A stretch of DNA of 64,000 nt, from NCBI RefSeq assembly GCF_000801105.2, contig NC_079515.1, positions 37,953,920 through 38,017,919 on the forward strand, written 5' to 3'. The notes under the pieces were generated by a model that saw only the letters and a list, made by a program, of their open reading frames with translations, did not search any database and was not told the origin of the DNA. Below are positions 9,420 to 21,883 of the stretch, in pieces (position 1 is the stretch's first letter; every line of letters starts with the position of its first letter). Made by a program: the position numbers and the translations under genes. Source of the stretch: Raphanus sativus. Lineage: Eukaryota > Streptophyta > Magnoliopsida > Brassicales > Brassicaceae.

Positions 9420-11654
9420 ATGGCGGCGGATCCAAACCCCAAGAAATTCCCCGTCCTCTCCTACGTCTTAGCTCGTCTCCCTTCTTTCACCCCCACCAAA
9501 TCCTCTTCCTCCCCTCCCGCCTTCGATGTCGAGCAACCACCACCACCGTCGATCGAGATCGTCACGCAGATGCCTCACCTAGCCGAGCCTGGCGTCCTCG
9601 ACTCCATGACCAAAGCCATCACGGACGTCGCCGAGACCCGATCCGTCCTCCGAACCCTAGGGCCGAGACCCGACCACGAGGCCGTCGACAAGGCGCGCGC
9701 CAGGCTCTCGGAGATCGAGGGGATGCTGTCGGAGTCCTTCGAGGAGGTCACGCTGGACGAGGCGGCGGGGAAAGACGAGGAGAAGAGGCGGGAGATGGAT
9801 CAGGAGAAGACGTGGTGCGAGTCGATTCTGAAGCTGGACGAGGTTCACGGATCTTACGAGAAGATGTTGAGTGATGCGGAGGAGAGGCTGGTGAGGATTT
9901 ATGAGTTCGCGGAGAAGAAGAAGAAGGCGGAGGAAGGTGAAGGTGAGGGTAGTGGGGTTGCTACGGAGGAGGAGGTTAATGAGGAGGTTGTGGGGATATT
10001 GCAGGAGGCGATGGGTAATCCGGTGGAGAGAGTTGATTTGTCTGGGAGGAAGCTGAGTTTGCTCCCCGAGGCGTTTGGGAGGATTCAAGGGTTACTTGTT
10101 CTTAATCTCTCCAACAATCTGCTCCAGGTTACTTCTTGTTCATTCTTGAGAGACAGAATCAATATTACAGTTCGCTACATTGTTGAATTGGTGAATTGAA
10201 TTCTGATCATGGCTTCTCTAGATGTTTAAACCATTTAGTAAATGATAGTCGCTGATGAGCAAACCATTTAGTAAATGATGATAAGGAGTGATCACAAGAT
10301 TACTAGGTGCATTTGGTTCTGGTCTTATTCTATTGGTGACGATGAAACAATGCCTTTTCTGATGTGATTCAGTGACAAATTGTTATCAGTGATGTTTAGT
10401 TAGTCTGATGTGAAATTTAAGAGATTCTGGCATATGTGTGTTTGTTTTGGTTTTGCGTTTGAGATTGTGGCCGATGATGATTTGTAGTTTTACGAGATTC
10501 TACGTATCGGCTTGTTTTTGGTTCTGCCATATCTTTGATATTAGTAAAACCTGTGCTCGATAAGTTAGTTATATAAAGGAATAGGTTCCGGTATGGCTAT
10601 TCTGCAAGCGAATGCTGCTGCTGTTCACGCTATTGGTTTCTTTGATTGTTCTGAGTTAGAGCCTGTTGCTCCAGCTGTATTAGCTGTCTTGATTTGTTTG
10701 TGAATTGAACTAAATTCTGTCAAAGCTTAGTTTTTGAGTTTCACTTGTCTTACCTGACGGAGGTTTTATGTCCAACAGGGTATTCCTGATTCGATAGCAG
10801 GATTGCATGGTCTTGTTGAATTAGATGTCTCCGGTAATCTTCTGGAGACATTACCAGATTCTATCGGTCTACTTTCAAACTTGAAGATTCTGAATGTCTC
10901 GACTAACAAGCTCACCGCCTTGCCTGATTCCATCTGCCGTTGCGGGTACGTAATACTTAACTTAACTTAATGAAGTTTTTTTCTGTAATCAGTTTTAACC
11001 ACTTTCTAAAATCAAACTCTCAGGTCGTTGGTTGTGTTGGACGCGAGCTTCAACCGTCTCACCTACTTACCAACCAACATCGGATTCGAACTAGTGAACC
11101 TAGAAAAGCTCATGATCCAATACAACAAGATCCGATCCTTGCCTAGCAGTATAGGCGAAATGAGATCCCTAAGTTACCTCGACGCCCACTTCAACGAACT
11201 GCACGGCCTACCTGACTCTTTCGTCTTGCTCACAAACCTAGAGTACTTAAACCTAAGCAGTAACTTCAGCGACCTCAAGGATCTCCCTTCCTCATTCGGC
11301 GACCTCATAAGCCTCCAGAAACTGGACTTGAGTAACAACCAAATCCACTCCCTCCCAGACACTTTCGGCACTCTCGAGAGCCTGGTGGAACTGAACGTGG
11401 ACCAGAATCCGCTCGTGGTCCCACCATTGGAAGTGGTGAAGGAAGGTGTGGAGGCTGTGAAGATGTATATGGGTAAGAGAAGGATCACTATGTTGGAAGA
11501 AGAAGAGAGGAGGAGATTGGAGGAGGAGATGGAGCAGGCGAACGCAGGGTGGATCACACGAACCACCTCGAAGCTGAAATCTTATGTCTCAGATGTTTCT
11601 GAGTATCTCAATCCGACTTCTCCCCGAGACCCTTACCTTGAGAGAGAACTATGA
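9420..11654 (+). CDS. PIRL9: plant intracellular Ras-group-related LRR protein (PIRL9-like)
   Basis: Three exons (9420-10127, 10779-10945, 11024-11654) join in frame to give about 501 residues, close to Arabidopsis PIRL9. The ATG at 9420 opens with [20 protein letters not shown]. The first 200 residues are PIRL-specific: a Pro/Ser-rich start, then a charged helical stretch likely to form a coiled coil ([24 protein letters not shown]). From about residue 210 there are some ten leucine-rich repeats of the short animal-like class (LPxxxGxLxxLxxLDLSxN), spanning all three introns. A charged C-terminal helix ([14 protein letters not shown]) and the short conserved tail [12 protein letters not shown] follow. 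There is no signal peptide or membrane segment, so it should be intracellular. PIRLs resemble SHOC2/SUR-8 Ras-binding proteins, and PIRL1 and PIRL9 act redundantly in pollen development in Arabidopsis. Chromosome-3 context favours PIRL9 over its paralogue PIRL1. Confidence 0.92.
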
Positions 11655-13292
11655 ATGTGACTTTGGCTTTGAAAAAACGATTCTGCTCTCCTTTTGGCTG
11701 GTTTTGTCTCATTATCTCTCTTTTCAGTCAGTATATAATGAAGGGTTCTCTCTTCGTTACGTTTGTGATTCTTCTGGCAGGTTATACCTGTCATTTAACT
11801 TGGGTTCATTCTTAAGATGAACCTTCTTGGATTTTGCCGGTTTTTAAAGAAAAAACAAATGTTTTATGGGTTAATAAAAGCTCAAAGGAGTTTAACTGAG
11901 TTCTGTGTTTGAGTTTTGTGTATCTATATTCTTTTGGTTTGATGATTGCATTAATCTAAACATCAGACTATTGAGTTAAAGTCTAATGTTTCTAATCTAC
12001 TATGTGATAAACATGAACGGATCTACTACTTCTTACGTTTCTGCTAGTTTTTGTGGGAAATTGATTGTGAATGCGTCTCTCTTTGTTTTGATGTAGTGGG
12101 AGCACGACAGCACTAAACTAAACATTGTTTTCCAACGTCTTAGCTTCGTTTTAGTGACTTTAAACATCGATCCTAGACTTCCAAATGTGTCTATGACTCT
12201 GAATACGTATGGTTCATAAGCTTAAGTTTCAAGAAATGGACAGCTAGAGCCTGAGATTTGGATTCAAGGATGTAGGTCCTAGGTAGTCCTAACTATTTAA
12301 CAACCGGTCCATGAACAAGACATGTCTAAAGGAGCTCTAGTGACTTATCTTAAGGGATGACTTTATTTGTCGGCTGGTAGTGTTTTCATTATAATAAGAT
12401 TCAGCACGTTTGCGTTAAGTCAAATAGACAAGATCGTGGCTCGTGCATGGTCATGAACTGATAATCCACTTCACGATGCCAAATCCCGTGATTGGTGAAA
12501 CAATAATTATATAATAAACAAAATTATCTTTTTTTTTTGAAACACAGACAAAATTATCTAATGACCAGAAAGTCTTATAAAACTAGCATATAAATCCACC
12601 TTTTATTTTACTACAAACAGAAATATTTGAATCTTTGTAACAAATGTGACAATTACAAAGAATCGAACAATTGACATTTCAACAACTTTTCTCTAACTAC
12701 CTACCCTTCTTATTTTGGTTGGTACTATAACTATTTTAAAAATCACTTAATTATTCATTTGTTTCACAAAAAAAATGCATTTTAGGATTTTAATTTTATT
12801 TCACAGAAATTATCATTTTATGTTTTCAATGCAAATTTGTAAACCATATTCCAGTTTTAACTTTGTTTTGAAGTATTAACTTAAGAAATATTTTTGGTAA
12901 CGTGTCAATGATGTACAACTTTTTTTGTGAATAACATTTTTTTTTTATAAAAAACATGGTGAATATTTGCTAATGAATACGGTGATCATTCCTTACAACT
13001 TTTATGGGTTCGAAAGTTCGAAACTATATTCTTGAAAACCAACTTTTCTCAATCCCTTAAAGACCAACTTTTTCTGTTCATAATTACACCAAACCGAACA
13101 GAAAACATTAACGTTTAACGTTTATACTTACCATGAAAGGGAAAGAAGGTAAGAGAAGTCCATAATAAAACAGTTCAAAAATTAACGCTTCATTTACCAC
13201 TTTGATTATCATTCAATTTAAATCAAATTAACAGAGTCCATAATAAAACCAGTTAAAATTTTATAAATGCATTTATCAACGAATTAAATTTA
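11655..13292. other. PIRL9 3' UTR, then AT-rich intergenic DNA
   Basis: Bases to about 11890 are probably 3' UTR. The remaining 1.4 kb holds no recognisable gene, RNA or transposon terminus. Confidence 0.5.
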
Positions 13293-14406
13293 GGGATAAT
13301 TTGAAAAATACACTATTTATGATTTAAATTTTGAAAAATACACTTCTTTTTTTCCTTTCTGAAAACTATACTTTATTATGTGTGATAAGATATTCTTATC
13401 CTTATTTAAATTAAAATTACAAATATTAATAACTAAATGTAAATCTGAAAATACTGTTATTGTTATGTTTGTGATAAAATATTTTTTGAGATAATTGCAT
13501 ATTAATGTTGTTGGTGTCTTCATGGCGTAGAAAAATGAATGGATTGAAAACGTTGTCAACACGTAATGAAACACAGACAAATCATTTTTTCTTAAGAATG
13601 GAAAAATTAATTCGTAAATTCTATGAAACTGCAAGAGTCTTCTGTGTTCCATATGCATAAAGTTCACAACTATATCATTCCTCCTTTGAACCATTGTGTG
13701 CTAACAAAAAGAGAAAAGGTACATCAATACATGTATAGTTGTATATAAAGACAAAAATATTCGAATCAGAATAAGTGATCATTTAGTTATTGGCTAAGAA
13801 CGTTCGTATAAGTGACTGATTGTTTTTTTTTAACAATCCTACTAACAAGAATGTAGTAAAATTGGGAAGCAACGAATTAAGCTACTTTTGCTATTTTTCA
13901 GATGTTGTATTGTTGATTTCTTTTATAAAAAATATCTTAATATTGGTTAGAAGGTATTCATGTAACGGGTCTAGTACGTTTTCTGTAGTTTTAAGCTGAT
14001 TCTTGTTTTTCTATATTACTTGGTCTTATATGTTTTCAATGATGAGAAAAGAGAACAATGGGTTAATATCCTATTGGTAAGCAATACATAAGAGATGACA
14101 ATACAATGGGGAACCGCTTTTTTTACAGCATTGGTATCGTTTGTTCAATCAAAAAAATGTAAGATATACTTATAAGATATTATATACATATCAAGTCAAT
14201 TATCTGAAACCAAATCAACAAAAATCCTATTATTGTTGAAATCATTTTATTAAGATTTTCAGCTTAGATATTAAAATAATTATAAACATTAAAATTGGAT
14301 AATTTGGTCATTTCACTTTTAAACAAGTGTAGTTTTAAAAAAACTTAAAAGTTGGTGTAATTTTCAAAATATTATCTCACATAGAGTCATTTTTCCAAAT
14401 TTCCCC
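13293..14406. mobile_element. MULE-type element with perfect 9-bp target duplication
   Basis: An AT-rich 1,114-bp segment is flanked by identical 9-bp direct repeats TTAAATTTA (13284-13292 and 14407-14415). Its ends form long degenerate inverted repeats. The left end reads GGGATAATTTGAAAAATAC and the right end, inverted, reads GGGGAAATTTGGAAAAATG. Similarity continues for about 100 bases and contains repeated TTTGAAAAATACAC-like motifs. A 9-bp duplication with long terminal inverted repeats is typical of Mutator-like elements. No transposase frame is present, so the element is non-autonomous. Confidence 0.8.
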
Positions 14407-14711
14407 TTAAATTTAAACTAACCGAAACTTATATCTGCAACTAAGTTTCAAAAAAGAAAAAAAAACTTATATTAATACACAATACATAACGCACTAATCA
14501 AAAAAATACATAACGCGTTGTTGCAGCTTTAACCCCCCCAACAAAAAAAAAAATCACAGATTGACCTTTCCTTCTTCTTCATCGTCTTCTTCACCAAATC
14601 GCACTTTCTCCAAATCTAGATTCTCCTCTTAGCATTTCACTCTCTTCGTGATTTCAATTGACTCATAATCATAACCGACCAGATCTGGTGGTTTTTTTCA
14701 CACAAAACCCG

Positions 14712-16394
14712 ATGAAGATGGCGGCGGCGGCGGCCAACGGGCGGTTTTTCACGATCGGGATCGTGGCGTCGTGGTACTCGTCGAACATCGGAGTGCTGCT
14801 CCTGAACAAGTACCTGCTGAGCAACTACGGGTTCAAGTACCCGATCTTCCTGACCATGTGCCACATGACCGCCTGCTCCCTCCTCAGCTACGTGGCCATC
14901 GCGTGGATGAAGATGGTCCCTATGCAGACGATCAGATCCCGCGTCCAGTTCCTCAAGATCGCCGCCCTCAGCCTCGTCTTCTGCGTCTCCGTCGTGTTCG
15001 GGAACATCTCTTTGAGGTTCCTCCCGGTGTCGTTTAACCAGGCGATCGGCGCCACGACGCCGTTTTTCACGGCCGTGTTTGCGTATTTGATAACGCTGAA
15101 GAAGGAGGCGTGGTTGACTTATGTGACGCTTGTCCCTGTTGTCACTGGTGTTGTTATTGCTAGTGGGGTAAGTTTTGATTTTTTGATTGAGTGTTGTGGA
15201 GATTGAGATGTGTTGTTGTGACGTGGCTGATGAAGTTACTAGCTTTAGGGAGATGTTGAGGCATGACATCTTTGTTTGATTCGGTTTCGTGTGTGAATGT
15301 TAATAGGAGTCTTAGCTAAGGGTAACATTTGTGTATAGATGTACTTGCATTGCTCTGAGTTCTGAAAAGTTCCTTACTTTTATCTCAATCACTTCACAAT
15401 ATAAACTTTATATTCAGATTGTTTAGCATATGAGGTGAAATGCTTTAGGGAGATGGAAATGTCATGGCATCTGATTGATTCAGTTATGTGAATGTTTATA
15501 GAAATCTTAGGCAGGGTTGTAAAGTTAGAAAAACCTTTTGGATTGCTCTGAGATCGAGGGCTGCTGAGTTCTGATAACTCACAATTATAAACTTTATATG
15601 CTGTGCAAAAGTTTTTTACTTGGTAGGGGAGTTGTTCTTATATGTGTGCAGAGCATGCTTACTCTTGGATCTATTTGATTTCATACGAAGTTTTGGTGTC
15701 TGTGTATTGAAGTTGACTCTCTATCTGATTTTTTCTTCCTTTTTTCATGATTCGATCAGAGTGAACCAAGTTTCCACCTGTTTGGATTCATAATGTGCGT
15801 TGCAGCCACAGCTGCGAGAGCACTTAAATCAGTTCTTCAAGGGATTTTGCTATCTTCAGAAGGGTAAGAGATGAATGCATCATATTTGTTAAGAGGGCTG
15901 CTGAGATATTTATACTGAATTTTGTTTTTGAAGGGAGAAGCTAAACTCAATGAATCTCCTCCTCTACATGGCTCCCATAGCGGTTGTGTTCCTTCTTCCT
16001 GCTACCCTTATCATGGAGAAGAACGTTGTTGGCATCACGATTGCACTCGCCAGAGACGATTTTAGAATCGTTTGGTATCTGCTATTCAATTCGGCGCTTG
16101 CTTATTTCGTGAACTTGACTAACTTCTTAGTCACGAAACACACCAGCGCTCTGACTCTTCAGGTAGAAAACAATTCATCTCTTCTATACTTTATTACCAC
16201 TTCTTCTCCTAAACGTTATTAAGTGAAGAATCTTGAACTTGTCACAGGTGCTAGGAAACGCCAAAGGAGCAGTAGCAGTGGTGGTTTCCATCTTAATATT
16301 CAAGAATCCTGTCTCGGTGACTGGAATGTTAGGTTACTCTCTAACGGTCATTGGAGTAATCCTCTACAGTGAAGCCAAGAAACGAAGCAAATGA
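14712..16394 (+). CDS. Golgi nucleotide-sugar / triose-phosphate translocator family transporter
   Basis: Four exons (14712-15167, 15760-15863, 15934-16162, 16248-16394) give 311 residues, against about 308 for Arabidopsis At3g11320. The protein is almost wholly hydrophobic, with about ten membrane segments, and falls in the TPT/EamA family (KT or KV/A/G group of the nucleotide-sugar transporters). Recognisable blocks are [21 protein letters not shown] at the N-terminus, [20 protein letters not shown] in the middle, and the C-terminal [21 protein letters not shown] ending in the di-lysine-like SEAKKRSK. It should sit in the Golgi membrane and exchange a UDP-sugar for a nucleoside monophosphate. 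The substrate cannot be read from the sequence. The ATG was chosen because it directly precedes [14 protein letters not shown]. An upstream in-frame ATG at 14658 lies in what looks like 5' leader. Intron 1 contains a diverged internal duplication. Confidence 0.92.
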
Positions 16395-17096
16395 AGTTAA
16401 AGAAAGCTTCTTCAATTTTTATTTGTTAGGTCCTTGCAGGTTAAAACACAAAGGCAAAGTTTCTTTTGATGTGAACAAAAGCATCTCTGGACCAGAAGCA
16501 AAAAGTATATGTAAAGGCAACACCAAAAGGATCAGGGAGAGTACCATAAGCAATAAGTGATTTTGTTTCCTTCTTTGTTCTTTTTTGTTTTTGTTTATGG
16601 ATCTTCTACAGCTTTTGTCATAGGTTGTTCTAAGAGTAACTTGGATGTAGCTTCCTTTTTTTGGTCGATTCTTTACATCTACTTTTGTGATATCAACATT
16701 TATAACACTGATTAATTAATGGAAAAGACAATGCTTTTTTTTCTTTCTCTTTCACCAGTCTGTGAATTCAACTCATGTTCTGTAGTTCCACTACGTTTTG
16801 ATTCTGAACACGAATGTACACTGCTATTGATGTGGTAGAGAACTTTAGAAAGAAAAGAACTTAAAAGCTTTGATAAATAAGATAATGAGAGATATTCTAA
16901 TTGTAAGTGTTCCACAAATGGTTGCAACACATAACAATTGATCTCTGAATGTGTCCTAAAGGAAGATGGATTGTTCAGAGTTCAGACAATGAGAAAAAAA
17001 AAAGACATTGAAAAGAATGATAGGAGAGATGAAAGAGGAGGAGAGAATGTACAAATCAGATAATGAGTTATTTGAGAAGAAGAAGAAGCATCATCA

Positions 17097-18203
17097 TCAA
17101 TCATCAGTATCACTATCTCCAGCTTCAGCTTCAACTTCTTGAGCCACCCAGTAATTGTTCCCATCTGGACCCCAAACCTTGTACCTTTATAAGAATATGA
17201 ACAACACATTTAACCATCTCAAAAAGAAGCAGAGATTTTGAAATAGACTACTTACCTTTCGAGAACAGATTTCCCTTCCTTGTACTTTTGAGTCTTCTCA
17301 AAAGCAAACTCCTGAATAAAAAACCAAACAAACATTAGATTTAGCAGCAGCAAAAGGCAAGAGCCAAAAATGAGAAAAAAAAAAAAGCAATTGATGATTT
17401 CTTATTTTACATATCTCCATCCAACATAAGAGCCGCATTTGACGCAGTAAATATCAACCACGGTGTGCATCCCGGTCATCATCATCCTATCTTCCTTCTT
17501 CCCAGCATACACATTCGCTCTGTCCACACCACACACACAAAATCCACCACTAGTAAAAAAATGCATTAACTATTCCCTATAGAGCTTTGGCCATTTTCAG
17601 ATGATGTATCCCCAAATTAAAGTAGATTAACTTACACCTTACTGAAGAGGTAAGCTTTCCCATGGCGTGATTGAAATGACTGTCAAAAAAAACAAGGCAA
17701 ACAATACATAAGTATCCTCTGTATGCGCAACAAATCTTTTACAGTCTTGCAATGTGCGAGTCATAAGTACTTGGAATGAAGTAATCAAAACTGTATTTAG
17801 CATCAAACCCCCGCAATCAAATCCACACAGCTTATGCACCAGTTTAAATAATTTATATATGGTGTCAAAGATCAAGTAGCCATATAAAGAGTAACAAACG
17901 ATTGAATAACAGTCTCAAGATGAATATATCCATGATCGATCATGTAGATTCAATAATAAAGGAAGCATAGTCAAAATGCAATGCGAGCAATAATATGATT
18001 CATTCTTCTAATCTTCTCCACAATCAGTTTATATCATCGGATTATAGAGCACAGTTATAAATCGTAGAACAAGATTTAGCAGCAGTAAAAAGAAAATTTG
18101 AGAAAACCTTGGAGACGACATCATCGCAGAGGGCGATATCAGTTTTGCAATGACGGCAACAGTAGGACTTGCCTTCCAATTCCACCAAGAACAATCTCCC
18201 CAT
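17097..18203 (-). CDS. Yippee-like zinc-binding protein
   Basis: Five minus-strand exons (18108-18203, 17636-17679, 17411-17519, 17256-17311, 17097-17184) join in frame to 130 residues, the usual size for plant Yippee-like proteins. The Yippee fold covers nearly the whole protein. Its two zinc-binding Cys-X2-Cys pairs are CRHC near residue 18 and CVKC near residue 76, with the conserved [12 protein letters not shown] and [10 protein letters not shown] blocks between them. The end is acidic (GDSDTDD). Yippee proteins share the beta-tent fold of CULT-domain proteins such as cereblon, and their plant role is poorly defined. The context fits Arabidopsis At3g11230. Its 3' end faces the 3' end of the nucleotide-sugar transporter gene, about 700 bases away. 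Confidence 0.9.
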
Positions 18204-18973
18204 CTTTTTTTTCGAATCGATCGTACTCCTTAGTAGTGGAGAGCAAAGGAACCGATCTTTTATATAATAAACAAAAAAATCAATATTGAGAGATATGATG
18301 AGATCATTTAATTACGGAACAAGGCGTTAGGATTATTTTTGGGTGAAAGAACCAAGAAAAGTCTATAAAAATGGAGAAAAAAATTCTGAAGTGTGTGTTC
18401 GGTATAAGAAATGTGGACCTGAAAAAGTCGTGGCCATTAGGAATGTACGTTAAACTATTTCTTTTATGCGAGTTGCATACGTACAAATCTCTTTTACTAG
18501 ATTGATGCGAGTGTACGTCATTGCTTCTTCTTATCCCTAGAAGAATCTATGTATCTTACTACTTACTACTTGTCAACAATACAGTACTATAATATTCCCC
18601 TAATCACTTACTAATTAGTAATTACTCGCAAACCCTCTTAGCCATAAAGAGTCTTTACAAATAGTCCAATCTCCGTATCCAATGCCATTGAACCAAAAGA
18701 CAAAAGAAGATTTTGCATCTTTTGCGTTTGAGACAGGTGACAAATCTTTAATTATGCTTAGAAGATGTTGTAAACATTTAAACCACACTTGTAAACAAAA
18801 GGATCTTATCTGGTTTAATGAGTCTTAAGATATTAGTCATTTTATTTAACAAGTAGAATTATTACATATGATTAAACTGGTTTTGTCTTGTCCAAGCATA
18901 AACATAATTTTATTTTCATCCACAGAATTATTATATATATATCATCGATCATTTTGGACATTTTATTACGACT
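18204..18973. other. intergenic, Yippee promoter side
   Basis: AT-rich DNA between the Yippee start and the DC1 gene end. I see no further coding or RNA feature. Confidence 0.5.
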
Positions 18974-20472
18974 CTAAGAACAAGCTCGGGAAGGAATACA
19001 CTCGATAGAACAGAAGCATACTTGATCTTTTCCATTGACAACCTGTTTGTCTTGGCAGATACGGTGACAGGTTTGACAAATGGGGCGAGAAGCACCATCG
19101 TTTGAAGCAATCTCAACTTCGAAACCATTCACTTTGATCCTGTGGCCACTTTTCAAATAAGGGTATTTCCCTAAGATGCAGTCAACATGTAGAGTGGTGA
19201 TGCATTGGTGGCAGGTGTAGAAAATTCGGTTTTTCTCTATACTTTCTTCGCATATCTCACACCATCCATTGTTACATTCTATATAATCATAGTCTAAAGT
19301 GAGTGGATGATCGTCACACTTGTATTTCACCAGTCCTGGTAAATTCAGGCATCTAAAGTCAAATATGATGCGGTCTGTGTTTCTTGCTGATGCTGTGGAC
19401 CCTGAAAAACGTTGCTCGCAACCGTAACACTCCCAAGTGCCTTTGTTGTAGTCTACTCCCAGATAGAACGTATCACATGGGAGAGCAGTGTGGTAGAATG
19501 GCTCGACGAAGGAAGCACATTTTACATCCATTTTGAATCCACATTCTTTATGGATACATATGTACGACATGAGTCCACAAGAGTATTGGTTGCACACAGA
19601 ACAAGTGAAGAATCCATCCCCGGTAGTTTCGACATGTAGAGTTACGGGATGGACATGTAACCCGTGCCCCATCTTCCGAGGAAGATTCGCACACGTTTCG
19701 TGGAGAGCAAAACCACATTGCTTGCAACGCAAGAACTTACCAGTTTTATAAGTGGGAAGAATACATGCTCGACATAACTCCTCACTTTCTTGATCTTCCA
19801 CTACTCTCATCGATAGGTCATGGTCATGGCTAAAATGGCGCCATACTGATTCGCCGTCTATATTCTCCACCCCCAACAACAACGGCGCAACATCATCAAC
19901 TTCAGAGCCAGCAACCGCTTCTTCTTCTTCTTCAGGCTCTCCTTCAACATCTTTGCCATCCCACACATTTGAGCGAATCATACAGTTAGGATGTATAACG
20001 TAACTGCATGTCTTGTCGATACAAGAATATCCTCCGTACCCAATATCAACCCGTTCCCAACAGATTTCACAAAACTTGCCGTCAGAGATGCGGAGAACTA
20101 GAGAGAGACGGTGCGAGTGACGTGTGATCTTTATAACCTTCGGTAGGTATATACAACGCCTATTCACAAAGAAATCGCAATGTAAACATACGTACATCTC
20201 ATCGGGATATGGTTCCGACCCGCAAACATCACAAGGGAAGGTAATATCTCGACGAATGAGGGTTAGTGTATATGCTCATGGCACTTTGGATAAGTTACCG
20301 TGAGACAATCCTTGTGGAAACTGGATCCACATCCTTGACAATAGTAAAATGCGTTCGACTCTTCCTCCACCGAAAAAACCTCGTTTTTACAAAGACAGCA
20401 AATTGCATCTCTAGATTTGCATTGCTGAAGTTCTTCAAATTCGTGTTTAAGGTGACCGGGGATGAACATCAC
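18974..20472 (-). pseudogene. DC1 (cysteine/histidine-rich C1) domain protein with a frameshift
   Basis: A single minus-strand exon encodes a plant DC1-type C1-like zinc-finger protein in two frames. The first part (20472-20263, 69 residues) carries the start MMFIPGHLKHEFEELQ and one DC1 unit, ending in KCHEHIH before a TAA. The second part continues one base out of phase: LTLIRRDITFPCDVCG picks up just upstream of 20197 and runs about 430 codons to 18974. It holds several more DC1 units (CEICWERVDIGYGGYSC, CRACILPTYKTGKFLRC, CSVCNQYSCG, CEICEESIEKNRIFYTC). The join looks like a 4-base loss in an original His-Thr-Leu-Thr-Leu region around 20260. DC1 families are large in crucifers, bind zinc and perhaps lipids or diacylglycerol-like ligands, and include stress-response genes. 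If the shift is a sequencing error, the gene is intact at about 500 residues. Otherwise a shorter product could start at Met 20197. Confidence 0.8.
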
Positions 20473-21108
20473 GGCAACTAATGTAGTTTTTTTTTTCTTA
20501 AGAGAAAAAATATATTAACTTTTTTATGTATTGAATACATAATACGATCAAACCACGTGCATGGTATAAATAGATATCTTGTTTGTTCTCCCTCCTTTTA
20601 GGTTCAAGAAAGAAGAAGAAAAGAATTTTTTTTAACACAAAAGAAGAAGAAGAAAAGTATATATTGGCTTTTATGATGGCTGGACAAAAAACATACTCCA
20701 TAATTCATACATATACTTTGCACAGGGGCTTACGCTGTTGCACACCTCCATTCTTCTTTTCTTCATTCTTCTTTTCTTCATCTGATATTTGTTATATTCT
20801 TCAGGCAATCCATTTAGACATATATGTGTTTTGATTCCGCCAATTACATAGCACGTGTCTTTGTTCTTCTAGATGGTCACTAGACGGAAATGAAAGTTGC
20901 TATAATAAATGATAAATATATAATTATCCAAATAAATATTTAGATAAACAAATAATCATATATATATATTCTCAAAATTTTGGAAAACCATATTTTTAGT
21001 CAAAAACAGTAAAGTTTCATTTTTTTCGTTAAAATTGTATTAAAGAAAAACAGTAAAACTACATTTCTAGCAAAATTCGCAAAGCTAAAATATTCATATA
21101 GTTGCCAA
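20473..21108. other. DC1 upstream region, AT-rich with short simple repeats
   Basis: Presumed DC1 promoter. It includes TTCTTCATTCTTCTTT repeats around 20750-20780. No gene is recognised. Confidence 0.45.
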
Positions 21109-21805
21109 TAGGGGTGAGCATTTTATCCGATATCCGAAGCCGTACCGAACCCGATCCAAAAAATCTGAACCGAAATCCAAAAAATTCGAACCGAAATCCG
21201 AACCGAAATAACAAAATATCCGAACGGGTATTGATTTAGGAGAGATTGGATATCCGAACCTGAACGGATAATTCCCGAACCCGAATGGATATCTGAAGAT
21301 AACCTTATATTTTTAGTTTTTATCTCTCATTTTTAAAATATTTATATTGATGTCATACATATTTTAAAATTATATAATATCATATAATTACGAAGAAAAA
21401 TGATTTGATATTCACTTAAAATAAATATCAAATTTTTTGTTTCATGTATTAACAAAAGTTACATCCAAATTCTAAAATAAAGTCAAATTAATGTCTATTT
21501 ATTTTTGAAATATTACCTCCAAATCTATTAATAATTCAATATATTTAAAAAATAAAAAGTCAGTTAATTGAAAATTAAACTTTTAAATACAAGAACCTTA
21601 AAAACTAAAAAAATTATTTTTTTTTTATTTTCAAAATCTAAATATCCGAACCCAACCTAAAATAACCGAACCCGAACTAAAAATACCTAAACCCGACCCG
21701 AAGTATTAAAATACCCAAATGGATATTGTACTCTTATTCCAAAATATCCGAAAATCCGAAATATCCGACCCAAACCCAAATGGGATATCCGAACGTACTC
21801 CCTTA
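21109..21805. mobile_element. hAT-type non-autonomous element rich in CCGAACCCGA motifs
   Basis: A 697-bp segment is flanked by 8-bp direct repeats with one mismatch (GTTGCCAA at 21101-21108 and ATTGCCAA at 21806-21813). The ends are short inverted repeats (TAGGGGTG and, inverted, TAAGGGAG). Both subterminal regions are packed with CCGAACCCGA / ATATCCGAA motifs around an AT-rich core. An 8-bp duplication plus repeated subterminal motifs fits a hAT-family miniature element. It has no coding capacity. Confidence 0.75.
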
Positions 21806-21883
21806 ATTGCCAAAATAAAATTGACATAGCCACTAAAACATAATAGATAAAATGGAAAAAATTCAGAAAACAAAAAAACAGTT

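Noticed and set aside
9251..9874. A 207-codon frame with a poly-His run overlapping PIRL9
   Set aside because: It is an alternative frame through the 5' UTR microsatellite and PIRL9 exon 1. The PIRL9 frame has family similarity and correct splice phases.
14637..15269. A 210-codon minus-strand frame opposite the nucleotide-sugar transporter
   Set aside because: It is an antisense shadow of a GC-rich first exon. The sense frame matches a known transporter family.
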